A program made the translations under genes and the position numbers. A stretch of 64,000 nucleotides of DNA from Gammaproteobacteria bacterium (GTDB lineage: Bacteria > Pseudomonadota > Gammaproteobacteria > Steroidobacterales > Rariloculaceae). The DNA lies in the NCBI GenBank assembly GCA_017577365.1, contig PKRJ01000007.1, forward strand, positions 20,451-84,450, written 5' to 3'. Positions 32,450 to 44,129 of the stretch are shown here, in pieces; positions within the stretch are counted from its first letter, which is position 1, and each line of letters starts with the position of its first letter. The notes under the pieces are model-generated. The model did not search any database and had not been told where the DNA came from. It worked only from the letters and a program-made list of their open reading frames with translations.

Positions 32450-33435
32450 GGAGTCCGTTCGCGGCGGCGCCGCGCGCGCTCCTCCTCCTTCGCATAGGCC
32501 GCGACGATCGCCTGCACGAGCGGGTGGCGGACGACGTCGCTCGAGTCGAAGTCGACGAACGCGATCCCCGGGACGCCGCGCAGCACGCGCGACGCCTGCT
32601 TCAGGCCCGATTCGCGTCCGGGCGGCAGGTCGGTCTGCGTGATGTCGCCGGTGACGACCGCGCGCGAGCCGAAACCGATCCGAGTCAGGAACATCTTCAT
32701 CTGCTCCGGCGTCGTGTTCTGCGCCTCGTCGAGGATCACGAACGCCTCGTTCAACGTCCTGCCGCGCATGAACGCGAGCGGCGCGATCTCGATGACCTGC
32801 CGTTCCACGAGGCGCGCGACGCGATCGAACCCGAGCATCTCGTAGAGCGCGTCGTACATCGGCCGCAGATAAGGATCGACCTTCTGCGACATGTCGCCCG
32901 GCAGGAAGCCCAGGCGCTCGCCGGCCTCCACGGCCGGACGGACGAGCACCATGCGCCGCACCGAGTCCGACATCAGCGCCTCGACTCCGGCGGCCACGGC
33001 CATATACGTCTTGCCGGTCCCGGCGGGCCCGATGCCGAACGTCAGGTCGTATTGGCGCATCGCGCGCGCGTACTCGGCCTGGTGCGCACCGCGCGCGCGC
33101 ACCTCGCGCCGCCGCGTGTGGATCACGGAATCGTCGTCGCGCCGCGCGCCCGGGCGCGCATGCTCGACGAGCGACAGGTGCACACGCTCGGGGTCGAGCT
33201 GGTCCCGCTCGGTCGCGGCGAATAGATCCTCGAGCACGGCGCGCGCCCTGTCGACGCCTTCCTGCGAACCCACGAGCTCGAAGCGGTTGCCGCGGTTCTT
33301 GATCCGCACGTCGAGCCGCTGCTCGATGAGCCGCAGATGCTCGTCGAGCTGGCCGGTCAGGTTCGCGAGGCGCCGGTGGTCGTCCGGAACCAGCAGCAAC
33401 TCCGCGCGGTATTCGGTTGTCTGCGTCTCAGGCAA
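32446..33435 (-). CDS. ybeZ: PhoH-like ATPase YbeZ
   Basis: YbeZ is a PhoH-family NTPase and putative RNA helicase that partners YbeY in rRNA processing. The 329-residue protein has an N-terminal KH-like segment, the Walker A GPAGTGKTYMAVAAG and Walker B FVILDEAQNTTPEQMKMFLTR, with GDITQTDLP nearby. Its start overlaps the miaB 3' end by 8 nt. The conserved operon order miaB-ybeZ-ybeY-corC-lnt supports the call. Confidence 0.95.
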   Translation of the reverse strand: MPETQTTEYRAELLLVPDDHRRLANLTGQLDEHLRLIEQRLDVRIKNRGNRFELVGSQEGVDRARAVLEDLFAATERDQLDPERVHLSLVEHARPGARRDDDSVIHTRRREVRARGAHQAEYARAMRQYDLTFGIGPAGTGKTYMAVAAGVEALMSDSVRRMVLVRPAVEAGERLGFLPGDMSQKVDPYLRPMYDALYEMLGFDRVARLVERQVIEIAPLAFMRGRTLNEAFVILDEAQNTTPEQMKMFLTRIGFGSRAVVTGDITQTDLPPGRESGLKQASRVLRGVPGIAFVDFDSSDVVRHPLVQAIVAAYAKEEERARRRRERTP

Positions 33436-34777
33436 TGGACTTCAGCAGCTCTCCCTGCTCGAGTCGTCCTCTCAGGGAGTTCGGCAAGGCCTCGGTGATG
33501 CGCACGTCGACGAACTCGCCGACGAGGGCGGGATCGCCCGCGAAGTTGACCCAACGGTTGTTCTCGGTGCGGCCGGCGATTTCCCGCGGCGACTTCTTGG
33601 ACGTTCGCTCGACGAGCACGCGCTGCACGGTCCCGACCATGCTCCGGCTGATCGCGGCCGCCTGCGTCGAGATCAGCGCTTGAAGCCGCTCGAGCCGCGC
33701 CTGCGCGACGTCACGAGGCACCATGTTGCCCATCGCCGCGGCCGGCGTGCCGGGCCGGGGGCTATAGATGAAGCTGAACGATTGATCGAAGCCGACGGCC
33801 TGGATCAAGTCCAGCGTCGCCTCGAAGTCCGCGTCGGTCTCGCCGGGGAAGCCAACGATGAAGTCCGACGAGATCGAGATCCCGGGCCGCACCTGCTTCA
33901 GCCGTTCGATCTTGCGCAAATACTCCGCCGCCGTGTGACCGCGCTTCATCGCGGCGAGGATCCGATCCGAGCCGCTCTGCACGGGGAGATGCAGATAGCT
34001 TGCCAGCTTCGGCACCTCGCCGTACACGTCGATCAGCGCGTCCGTGAACTCGACCGGATGGGACGTCGTGAAGCGGATCCGCTCGATGCCGTCGATCGCC
34101 GCGATGTAGTGGATCAGCGTCGCGAGATCCGCGGTGCCGCCGTCGTGCGTCGGGCCGCGGTAGGCGTTCACGTTCTGGCCGAGCAGATTGATTTCTTTCA
34201 CGCCGAGCTCGGCGAGCCGGTAGGCCTCGGCGACCACGTCGTCGAGCGGGCGGCTGATCTCCTCGCCGCGCGTGTACGGCACGACGCAGAAGGTGCAGTA
34301 CTTGCTGCAGCCTTCCATGACCGACAGGAACGCCGTGGCCGGCGAGCTTTTCGGCTCCGGGAGCCGGTCGAATTTCTCGATCTCGGGGAAGCTGACGTCG
34401 ACGACGCCGCGGCGGCCCGCGCGGACCTGCGCGATCATCTCGGGCAGGCGGTGCAACGTCTGCGGGCCGAAGACGATGTCCACGAACGGCGCGCGCTTCA
34501 GGATCGCCTCGCCCTCCTGGCTCGCGACGCAGCCGCCGACGCCGATGATCGTGTGCGGATTCGCCGCCTTGTGCTGCCGCCACAACCCGAGCAGCGAGAA
34601 GACCTTCTCCTGGGCCTTCTCGCGGACCGAGCACGTGTTGAGCAGCAGAATATCCGCATCGTCCGGCCGCTCCGCCGGCGTCGCGCCGAACGATTCCGCG
34701 AGCACGTCGGCCATCTTCGCCGAGTCGTACTCGTTCATTTGGCAGCCGAACGTCTGGATGTAGAAGCGCCGCGCCAC
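33428..34777 (-). CDS. miaB: tRNA methylthiotransferase MiaB
   Basis: MiaB adds a methylthio group to i6A37 of tRNAs reading UNN codons. It is a radical-SAM enzyme of 449 residues with an N-terminal UPF0004 domain holding one Fe-S cluster (TFGCQMNEYDS, LNTCSVREKA, GGCVASQ), the radical SAM motif CSKYCTFC, and a C-terminal TRAM domain. The start is a GTG at 34777 preceded by GGAGG about 12 nt upstream. It heads the operon miaB-ybeZ-ybeY-corC-lnt. Confidence 0.97.
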   Translation of the reverse strand: MARRFYIQTFGCQMNEYDSAKMADVLAESFGATPAERPDDADILLLNTCSVREKAQEKVFSLLGLWRQHKAANPHTIIGVGGCVASQEGEAILKRAPFVDIVFGPQTLHRLPEMIAQVRAGRRGVVDVSFPEIEKFDRLPEPKSSPATAFLSVMEGCSKYCTFCVVPYTRGEEISRPLDDVVAEAYRLAELGVKEINLLGQNVNAYRGPTHDGGTADLATLIHYIAAIDGIERIRFTTSHPVEFTDALIDVYGEVPKLASYLHLPVQSGSDRILAAMKRGHTAAEYLRKIERLKQVRPGISISSDFIVGFPGETDADFEATLDLIQAVGFDQSFSFIYSPRPGTPAAAMGNMVPRDVAQARLERLQALISTQAAAISRSMVGTVQRVLVERTSKKSPREIAGRTENNRWVNFAGDPALVGEFVDVRITEALPNSLRGRLEQGELLKSIA

Positions 34778-34888
34778 GCTAGGGTCGTCCTCCGAGATCG
34801 AAGCCGGTCAGCGAGCCGTTAGAGCCTAACGCGCCGCCCCGGTCTCCGCTACCGGACGCGCCGCGGAAAGCACGTCCGGGCATTCGGA

Positions 34889-35314
34889 TCAGAATGGTAT
34901 ATCGTCGTCGAAATCCTCGACCGGAGGCGGCTCGTTGGACGGCGCGGCCTGCGCTCGGGCCGGCGCGCCGGCGCCGGGGCGGCCGCCGAGCATCTGCATG
35001 TCGTTCGCGATGATCTCGGTGGTATACCGATCGTTACCGTCACGATCCTGCCATTTTCGCGTACGCAGACGGCCTTCGATGTAGACCTGAGAGCCCTTGC
35101 GCAGGTATTCCGCCGCGATTTCCGCGAGCCGGCCGAACAAAGCGACGTTGTGCCACTCCGTCCGCTCCTGCTGCTCGCCCGTCTCCTTGTCTCTCCAGGA
35201 CTCGCTGGTCGCGAGGCGCAGGTTCGTGACCGCGCTGCCGCTCGGCATATAGCGCGTCTCGGGATCGGCACCGAGATGGCCGATCAGAATGACCTTGTTG
35301 ATGCCTCTCGCCAT
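34889..35314 (-). CDS. ssb: Single-stranded DNA-binding protein
   Basis: SSB coats single-stranded DNA in replication and repair. The ATG at 35314 (MARGINKVILIGHLGADPETRYMP) has AGGAG 5 nt upstream and gives 141 residues: an OB fold to about residue 110, a short Pro/Ala/Gln linker, and the acidic C-terminal tip DFDDDIPF that recruits partner proteins. The linker is shorter than in E. coli SSB. It diverges from uvrA, the classical ssb/uvrA arrangement. Confidence 0.97.
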   Translation of the reverse strand: MARGINKVILIGHLGADPETRYMPSGSAVTNLRLATSESWRDKETGEQQERTEWHNVALFGRLAEIAAEYLRKGSQVYIEGRLRTRKWQDRDGNDRYTTEIIANDMQMLGGRPGAGAPARAQAAPSNEPPPVEDFDDDIPF

Positions 35315-35417
35315 CGGAGCTCCTGCGTGGGCTTTGAATGCTAGCTCTAAAACGGAACGGCCGGACGAAGCTCGCGCTTCGCGTGAGTCGGTCATAGTCC
35401 GGGAAGCACCCCCGGTT

Positions 35418-35438
35418 GGCGGCATTGTACATGCCGCC
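35418..35438. promoter_or_regulatory. Perfect palindrome in the ssb-uvrA intergenic region
   Basis: GGCGGCAT and ATGCCGCC form perfect 8-bp arms around TGTAC in the 280-bp region between the divergent ssb and uvrA starts. It does not match LexA boxes of the CTGT-N8-ACAG type. It could be an operator for an unknown regulator or a small hairpin. Confidence 0.35.
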
Positions 35439-35523
35439 GCTCGGAACTCACGAGCCCGTTTCCGGGCAGAAACGCACGCTTCGTCGAAAACGGCCGATAT
35501 CCGAGTCGCCTCGGCCGGTCGTT

Positions 35524-35553
35524 TTGCGCCGCGGAGGACGCGCGTCGTATAGT
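35524..35553 (+). promoter_or_regulatory. Probable uvrA promoter
   Basis: TTGCGC (35524-35529) and TATAGT (35548-35553) are separated by 18 bp, about 40 nt before the uvrA ATG. The -10 matches five of six, the -35 three of six. Confidence 0.45.
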
Positions 35554-35594
35554 TTCCGGTTACTCCGAATCCTGCCGGCCCCGGGCCCATCCCC

Positions 35595-38471
<2,877 letters not shown>

Positions 38472-38494
38472 GGGCCGAACGTGGGGGGAGGGTC

Positions 38495-39244
38495 ATGCCG
38501 AGGATCGCCGCGCTTCGTTCATCGCTCGCGGCGGCGTGCGCCGCGGCCGCGCTCGCCGCGGCCGGCACCGCTCGTGCGCAGGACGCCGCAGAGCTGCTAG
38601 AGCCGATCGCGGCCGCGCTCGCGCTCGAGCGCGTCGCCACGCTTATCGTCGTCGGGTCCGGCTCGGGCTACGAGCCGATACCGGCGGACGAATACGCGAA
38701 GCTCGCGGCCGCGGCGGCGCCGGATCCGGCGAGAGCGAACGATCCGCTATACGTCCCGCCGCCTCCGCCCCCGACCCGCCGCCATTACCGCGTTCCGCGC
38801 GAGACGCGCGCGCTCGATCTGACGAGCCGGACGCTCACGATCGAGCGAGAGCGCGGCGAGGCGATCGAGCGGCGAACGGTCGGTCGCGATGCGCCGTGGA
38901 GCGAGCGGCACCGCTACTGGCTGACGCCGCACGCGTTCGTGCGCGGCGCGCTCGCGGGACCCGCCGAGGTTTCGGCGGGAGAGATCGACGGCAAGCCCCA
39001 CCGCGTCGTGAGCTTCACGCCGGACGACGGGGCCGAGATCCGCGGCTTCGTCGACGATTCCGATCGCCTGGTCAGGCTGCAGACGACGATCGAGGCCGGC
39101 GGTCCGATCACGGTCGAGACGAGCTTCCTTCACTGGGAAGCGCGCGGCGGGATCGAATTCCCGACGACGTGGATCCGACGCGAGAACGGCGAGCTCGCCG
39201 AAGTCTTGATCGTGCGCGAGGTCGACGCTCGCGCGCCGCGCTGA
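38495..39244 (+). CDS. Secreted protein of unknown function
   Basis: The 249-residue protein has a signal peptide (MPRIAALRSSLAAACAAAALAAAGTARAQ region, cleavage near residue 29). A GGGGGGAGG run ends 4 nt before the ATG. The mature part has a Pro-rich linker (YVPPPPPPTRRHY) followed by beta-rich sequence: VVSFTPDDGAEIRGFVDDSDRL, then VETSFLHWEARGGIEFPTTW. That pattern resembles the LolA-like domain often fused to secreted metallo-beta-lactamase-fold hydrolases, but no such hydrolase domain is present. It follows uvrA after 23 nt and converges on trpS with a 3-bp gap. Function is not assignable. Confidence 0.75.
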   Translation: MPRIAALRSSLAAACAAAALAAAGTARAQDAAELLEPIAAALALERVATLIVVGSGSGYEPIPADEYAKLAAAAAPDPARANDPLYVPPPPPPTRRHYRVPRETRALDLTSRTLTIERERGEAIERRTVGRDAPWSERHRYWLTPHAFVRGALAGPAEVSAGEIDGKPHRVVSFTPDDGAEIRGFVDDSDRLVRLQTTIEAGGPITVETSFLHWEARGGIEFPTTWIRRENGELAEVLIVREVDARAPR

Positions 39245-39247
39245 GCG

Positions 39248-40252
39248 CTATCCCAGCGGCCTCACGCCGACCGCGTAGCGGATCTCGTCGAGGAACGGAC
39301 GGCTCACGGCGCGGGCCTTCTCCGCGCCCTTGCGCAGGACGCGCTCGACCTCCTCGGGCGACGCGATGAGCCGCTCGTACTCGGCGCGCGCGTCGGCGAG
39401 ATGGGCATCGATGTACTCGAACAGGATCTGCTTCATCTCGCCCCAGCCGATGCCTTCGGCGTATCTCGCGCGAATCGCCGCCGTTTCCTCCGGCGTCGCG
39501 AACGCGCGATAGATCGCGAAGAGCGCGCTCTCGTCCGGATTCTTGGGCTCGCCGGGCGGCTGCGAGTTCGTCTTGATCTTCATGATCAGCTTGCGGAGCT
39601 CGTCGCGCGGCGCGAAGAGCGGGATCGTATTGTTGTAGCTCTTCGACATCTTGCGTCCGTCGAGGCCCGGCAGGATCGCCGTATGCTCCTCGACGACCGC
39701 CTCCGGCAGCACGAAGAGCTCGCCGTAATGGTGATTGAACCGCTGCGCGATGTCGCGCGCCATCTCGACGTGCTGGATCTGATCGCTGCCGACCGGCACC
39801 TTGTTCGTCTTGAACATGAGAATGTCTGCCGCCATCAAAATCGGGTAGCAGAAGAGCCCCATCGTCACGCCCTTGTCCGGATCGCGGTCGCCGGCCGCCT
39901 CGTTCTCCGCCACCGCGGCCTTGTACGCGTGGGCGCGATTCATCAGCCCCTTCGCGGTCATGCACGTGAGGATCCAGTTGAGCTCCATGATCTCCGGCAC
40001 GTCCGACTGCCGGTAGAAGACGACGTGCTCGGGATCGAGCCCGCAAGCGAGCCACGCCGCGGCGATCTCGAGGGTCGATCGACGCAGCCTCTCGGGATCG
40101 CGGCCCTTCACGAGCGAGTGATAGTCCGCGAGAAACAGGAACGAGCGGGTGCCGGGACGCTTGCTCGCGGCGATCGCCGGCCGGATCGCGCCGACGTAGT
40201 TGCCGATATGCGGCGTACCGGTCGTCGTGATGCCCGTCAGTACGGTTTCCAT
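39248..40252 (-). CDS. trpS: Tryptophanyl-tRNA synthetase
   Basis: TrpRS charges tRNA-Trp. The 334-residue length matches. The class I HIGH motif is HIGN (GTPHIGNYVGAIRP) and the KMSKS loop is KMSKSYNN, with MNLPVG-equivalent MLELNWILTC replaced by IMELNWILTCMTAKG. It is a single gene, divergent from pepQ (159 nt between starts). Confidence 0.95.
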   Translation of the reverse strand: METVLTGITTTGTPHIGNYVGAIRPAIAASKRPGTRSFLFLADYHSLVKGRDPERLRRSTLEIAAAWLACGLDPEHVVFYRQSDVPEIMELNWILTCMTAKGLMNRAHAYKAAVAENEAAGDRDPDKGVTMGLFCYPILMAADILMFKTNKVPVGSDQIQHVEMARDIAQRFNHHYGELFVLPEAVVEEHTAILPGLDGRKMSKSYNNTIPLFAPRDELRKLIMKIKTNSQPPGEPKNPDESALFAIYRAFATPEETAAIRARYAEGIGWGEMKQILFEYIDAHLADARAEYERLIASPEEVERVLRKGAEKARAVSRPFLDEIRYAVGVRPLG

Positions 40253-40378
40253 GGCTCGAAATCCTCAGCTCGATAGAGTCGCCGCGTGAGCCCGCGGAGC
40301 CGCGCGGCGGAAACGGGACGGCATAGTGACGAGCGAAGCCGCCGAAGGCAAGCCGCGGCCCGTCCGAAAAGCCGCTGT

Positions 40379-40384
40379 TAGAAT
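40379..40384 (+). promoter_or_regulatory. Possible -10 box of pepQ
   Basis: TAGAAT (five of six) lies 27 nt before the pepQ start in the trpS/pepQ divergent region. The -35 is not obvious. Confidence 0.3.
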
Positions 40385-40411
40385 GGATCCGAATACCGCC
40401 CGGCCATTCTG

Positions 40412-41749
40412 ATGATCCAGAACGTCCAAGCCCACGACGAGCTCGCCGCGCCCTATGCCGCGCACGTCGACACGTGGATGCGGCGCGTCGAGGCCGCGCT
40501 CACGGCTTGCGGATACGATGCGCTCTGCGTCTTCGCCGGCGACGAGATCACGCCTCCGCGCGACGACGTCGAGTATCCGTACCGCATCGAGCCGTACTTC
40601 AAGCTGTGGGTGCCGATCGACTATGCGCCGGGCTCGGCGCTGCTGCTCGTCCCGGGCCGTAAGCCGCGCCTCGCGCTCGTGCAGCCGGAGGATTTCTGGC
40701 ACGCGCCGCCCGAGGATCCGAGCGGCTTCTGGACCGATCGAATCGACGTCACGATCGTGCGGGACGCCGGCAAGACCGTCGACGCGCTCGGCCCGCTGCC
40801 GCCGCGCACCGCGGCGATCCGCGCGCGGAGCGACGACGGACGCTTCGCGGCCGTCGACGATCCCGCGCTGCTCGCGCGCCTCGACTACGCTCGGGCCGTG
40901 AAGACGGACTACGAGATCGCGTGCTTAGAGCGCGCATCGGTGCGCGCGGTGCGGGGCCACCGCGCCGTCGCGGCGGCGTTCTCGGCGGGCACGTCCGAGC
41001 TCGAGCTCGAGCGGCGCTTTCTCGAGGCCACGGAGCACCGCGAAGCGGAGCTGCCGTATCCCGCGATCATCGCGATCGACCGTCATGCGGCGATCTTGCA
41101 CTACCAGAATCGCGACCGCACGGCTCCCGGGCGCGCGAACCTGCTGCTGATCGACGCCGGCGCCGCGTTTCTCGGCTACGGCTCCGATATCACGCGCACG
41201 ATCGTCCGTGACGCGCCCGAGATCGAAGCGCTCCGGGACTCCATCGACACGCTGCAGCAGACGCTGTGCGCGGAGCTCCGCGCGGGCGTCGATTTCGTCG
41301 CGCTCCACCGGCGCGCGCACGAGCTGCTCGCCGGCGTGCTGCGCGAGCACAGGATCGTGCTGTGCAGCGCCGAGGAGGCGCTCGAGATCGGCCTCACGCG
41401 CATCTTCTTGCCGCACGGCCTCGGTCACCTGCTCGGGCTGCAGGTCCACGATGCCGGCGGACGCCTCGCGTCGCCCGACGGCGAGATTCGCCCGCCGCCC
41501 GAGTCCGACCCGTTCTTGCGTCTGACGCGCACCGTCGAGCCCGGGTTCGTGCTGACGATCGAGCCGGGTGTCTACTTTATTCCGGCGCTTTTGCGCACAA
41601 TGGCGGCCCCGAGCCGGCGTCGCGTGAATTGGGACACGGTGGAGCGCCTGCTGCCGTTCGGCGGCATTCGCATCGAGGACGACCTGCTGGTCCAGGACGC
41701 CGGCAGCCGCAACCTGACCCGCGAGGCCTTCGCGGCGACGGCAACTTGA
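40412..41749 (+). CDS. pepQ: M24 family Xaa-Pro dipeptidase
   Basis: The 445-residue protein is a two-metal M24 peptidase that cleaves X-Pro dipeptides. The C-terminal pita-bread domain shows all five metal ligands: two aspartates in LLIDAGAAFLGYGSDITRT, the histidine in LPHGLGHLLGLQVHD, and glutamates in TIEPGVYF and GGIRIEDDLLV. The N-terminal domain (YPYRIEPYFKLWVPI) resembles PepQ rather than AmpP. It diverges from trpS; the ICMT-like gene follows after about 110 nt. Confidence 0.92.
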   Translation: MIQNVQAHDELAAPYAAHVDTWMRRVEAALTACGYDALCVFAGDEITPPRDDVEYPYRIEPYFKLWVPIDYAPGSALLLVPGRKPRLALVQPEDFWHAPPEDPSGFWTDRIDVTIVRDAGKTVDALGPLPPRTAAIRARSDDGRFAAVDDPALLARLDYARAVKTDYEIACLERASVRAVRGHRAVAAAFSAGTSELELERRFLEATEHREAELPYPAIIAIDRHAAILHYQNRDRTAPGRANLLLIDAGAAFLGYGSDITRTIVRDAPEIEALRDSIDTLQQTLCAELRAGVDFVALHRRAHELLAGVLREHRIVLCSAEEALEIGLTRIFLPHGLGHLLGLQVHDAGGRLASPDGEIRPPPESDPFLRLTRTVEPGFVLTIEPGVYFIPALLRTMAAPSRRRVNWDTVERLLPFGGIRIEDDLLVQDAGSRNLTREAFAATAT

Positions 41750-41861
41750 CGCGCTTCGCACCCGCGCGCGCGGCACTCGTGTCCGTCCGGGCGGCCCTAG
41801 CTCGTCCAAGCGAAGCACGCATGGGCCGGCATACGCCGGCAAGAGAGGAACGACTGCAGTT

Positions 41862-42452
41862 ATGTCGCATCGCACGAAGGACTTGCCCCCGCTCACGGGG
41901 TTCCGGCACACGATTCGCGAGCTGCGCTATCAGGAGATCGCGCGGCAAGGGCTCGGCATCGTGCTGATCCTCGTCTATGCCCTGACCGCGAGATCGATAC
42001 CCTTGCTCGTCGCGATCGGCGCCCCGCTGGTCGTGCTCGGCACGATCGTCCGGCTCTACGCGAGCGGATTCATTCTGAAGAACGAGGAGCTCGCGAAGCA
42101 CGGACCGTACGCCCTCGTTCGGCATCCGCTCTACACGGGCAACGTTCTCGTGCTCGTCGGGTTCGCGTTCGCGAACGGCAACTGGTGGTCGCTGCCGCTC
42201 GCCGCGCTGTTCTTCTGGTTCTACTACCCGCCGGCGATCGAGTACGAGGACCGGAAGCTGCGGCGCATTTTCGGCGCGGAATGGGAATCGTGGGCCGCGT
42301 CGACGCCCGCGCTGGTGCCGACTTTGCGAAATCTCCGGGGACTCACGGAGGGCAGCTGGTCCATCGCGAAAAGCTTCCGCAAGAACGGCGAAGCGATCAT
42401 CGCGATCTACGTTCTGTTCTGCCTCTATCTGGTCGTGCGGCAGGTGCTGTGA
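41862..42452 (+). CDS. Isoprenylcysteine methyltransferase-like membrane protein
   Basis: The 196-residue protein has four to five membrane helices and the C-terminal signature of the ICMT/phospholipid methyltransferase family: HGPYALVRHPLYTGNVLVLVGFAF followed by EYEDRKLRRIFGAEWESWAAS, where the RHP, E and W residues form the cofactor and substrate pocket. Members methylate membrane-bound small molecules or lipids with S-adenosylmethionine; bacteria lack prenylated cysteine substrates. The GTG start of the next gene overlaps its stop by 4 nt, tying it to a kinase-like protein. Confidence 0.85.
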   Translation: MSHRTKDLPPLTGFRHTIRELRYQEIARQGLGIVLILVYALTARSIPLLVAIGAPLVVLGTIVRLYASGFILKNEELAKHGPYALVRHPLYTGNVLVLVGFAFANGNWWSLPLAALFFWFYYPPAIEYEDRKLRRIFGAEWESWAASTPALVPTLRNLRGLTEGSWSIAKSFRKNGEAIIAIYVLFCLYLVVRQVL

Positions 42453-43189
42453 CGGCGGCACGAACGGGACAGCCCGATCTCGAGGAGCCTTCGGCACCGC
42501 TCGCGCATTGGCTCCGGCACGAGTGGACTCCCGCCGACAGCGAGCTTCTCGGCCGCGGTTATCAGGCTCGCGCGTGGCTCGCGCATTCCCCCGTCGGCCC
42601 CGTCGTGATCAAGCAGCCGCTCGACTCGCCGCTCCTCGGACGACTGGGACGCATGACCCTGCGTTCCGAGGCCGAGACGTACCGTCGCCTCGCCGGAATT
42701 CCCGGCATTCCTCGCTGCCTCGGGCTGATCGAAGGCTGCCTCTTGATCGAGCACATCGACGGCCCATCGTTTCGAAGCGCGGAAGCGTCGCTCGCAGACC
42801 GCGACCGTTTCTTCGCGCTGCTGCTCGAGACGCTCGAAGCGATGCACGCGTCCGGCGTCGCGCACGGTGATCTCAAGCGGAAGGACAATATCCTCGTCGG
42901 GCCGGGCGAGCGTCCGTACGTGATCGACTTCGGCATCGCGTGGCGTGCGGACCCCGATTCCCCGAGGTGGCGCCGGGCCGTGTTCGAGACCGTGCGCCAG
43001 ATGGACCTGAACGCGTGGATCAAGCTGAAGTACCGGCGCAAATTCGACGCGCTCGCCCCGGAAGACGCCGCCCGCTACCGACCCTTGCCTCTCGAGCGTG
43101 CCGCCCGAGCCGTTCGCATCATGTGGCAGAAACTGACGTTCCGACGCTGGCGGAAACGGCGCCGGAATCGGCTGTCGCGGTCCGGCTGA
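42449..43189 (+). CDS. Kinase-like protein (LPS kinase/RIO-like fold)
   Basis: The 246-residue protein has kinase-fold motifs: VVIK with K55, E76 in SEAETYRRL, the catalytic loop HGDLKRKDN (139-147) and DFG at 160-162 (VIDFGIAW). The HGDLKxxN form and missing activation segment resemble lipopolysaccharide core kinases (InaA/Kdo kinase) and RIO kinases rather than Hanks-type Ser/Thr kinases. The C-terminus is strongly basic (FRRWRKRRRNRLSRSG), fitting membrane or nucleic-acid contact. The GTG start overlaps the methyltransferase gene by 4 nt (GTGA); the two proteins probably act together. The substrate is unknown. Confidence 0.8.
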   Translation: MTAARTGQPDLEEPSAPLAHWLRHEWTPADSELLGRGYQARAWLAHSPVGPVVIKQPLDSPLLGRLGRMTLRSEAETYRRLAGIPGIPRCLGLIEGCLLIEHIDGPSFRSAEASLADRDRFFALLLETLEAMHASGVAHGDLKRKDNILVGPGERPYVIDFGIAWRADPDSPRWRRAVFETVRQMDLNAWIKLKYRRKFDALAPEDAARYRPLPLERAARAVRIMWQKLTFRRWRKRRRNRLSRSG

Positions 43190-43320
43190 AAAGCGAGCCT
43201 CTTCGCGTTCGCCGGCGGCGCGCCCTGCCTACCTTGCGAGCCGCGGACGCGACTGCACCGTGGCTCGTACAGTTGCGCGGTCGGCGCGTATCGCTCGAGG
43301 CCGCCTTTGCCGCCGCGTTA

Positions 43321-43348
43321 TCCGGCGGCGCGTGAGAGGGCCGCCGGA
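43321..43348. terminator. Terminator-like hairpin between convergent kinase and TetR genes
   Basis: TCCGGCGGC (43321-43329) and GCCGCCGGA (43340-43348) form a perfect 9-bp stem with a 10-nt loop. No T run follows. The 178 bp between the two stop codons hold no gene that I can support. Confidence 0.35.
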
Positions 43349-43367
43349 GCCGGTCGACGATCGAATC

Positions 43368-44048
43368 TCAGCCGGAACGCTCGAAAGCCTCCCGCGCGGA
43401 CTCGATCAGACGCCGCACGAGATCGAGCGCGCGCGTGGGCGAATCGCCGGAGCAATCTTTCGCGAAACGCCGATTGTCGATCATGAGCGTCGCGAACCCA
43501 TGCACGATCGACCACGCGAGCGCGACCTTTTCCGCATCGAGCTCGGCAGGCGCACCGGCCTCGCGGCTGTTGCGCTCGACGCAGTCGATGAGCTGTCGAT
43601 ATGCTTCGGCGCCCGCCGCGGCCAGCGACGGCCGATTCCAGTCGAGCCGCTCGCTGCGGAACATCAGTTGAAAACGTGCACGATGACGCAAGGCGTAGTC
43701 GACATACCCGACGCCTAGCGCGACGAGCTGGTCGAAGGCCGTGTCCGGCGCGCGCGATTGCCATTCCCGCATCGACGCCGAAAGCTGCTTGAACGACTCC
43801 GCGGTGAACTCGGAAAGGAGGCCGCGCACATCGCCGAAATGATGCGCCGGCGCACCGTGCGAGACGCCCGCTCGCCGAGCGACCTCCCTGAGCGTGAACC
43901 CTCCGACCCCCTTCGATTCGAGCAGCTTTTCCGTCGCTTCGAGCAGCGCACGCTGCAGGTCCCCATGATGGTAAGGGGCTGCCGCACGGGGGCGGACCGC
44001 CTTTCGCCCGGCGCTCCGCGAGCGCGTCCGTTTGTTGCCTTCCGGCAT
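43368..44048 (-). CDS. TetR/AcrR family transcriptional regulator
   Basis: The 226-residue protein has a basic N-terminal extension, an HTH near residues 45-70 (TLREVARRAGVSHGAPAHHFGDVRGLLSEF) and a C-terminal ligand domain of the WHG type (ARFQLMFRSERLDWNRP, then ALAWSIVHGFATLMIDNRRF). It is divergent from the three membrane-protein genes at 44157-46154, with two palindromic operators in between, so it most likely represses them and itself. Regulators with this C-terminal domain usually sense hydrophobic ligands; the ligand here is unknown. Confidence 0.9.
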   Translation of the reverse strand: MPEGNKRTRSRSAGRKAVRPRAAAPYHHGDLQRALLEATEKLLESKGVGGFTLREVARRAGVSHGAPAHHFGDVRGLLSEFTAESFKQLSASMREWQSRAPDTAFDQLVALGVGYVDYALRHRARFQLMFRSERLDWNRPSLAAAGAEAYRQLIDCVERNSREAGAPAELDAEKVALAWSIVHGFATLMIDNRRFAKDCSGDSPTRALDLVRRLIESAREAFERSG

Positions 44049-44086
44049 GTTTGTCCTCTTGCCCGTCGTTTCGGCAAACTCCGATG

Positions 44087-44115
44087 TTGACACTGTCAAG
44101 TTTAGCGCGTATCGT
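44087..44115 (+). promoter_or_regulatory. Promoter of the membrane-protein cluster overlapped by operator 1
   Basis: TTGACA (44087-44092) and TATCGT (44110-44115) are separated by 17 bp. The -35 is part of a perfect 13-bp palindrome, TTGACACTGTCAA (44087-44099). A repressor bound there would cover the -35. Confidence 0.6.
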
Positions 44116-44129
44116 CGCACGTCATAAAC

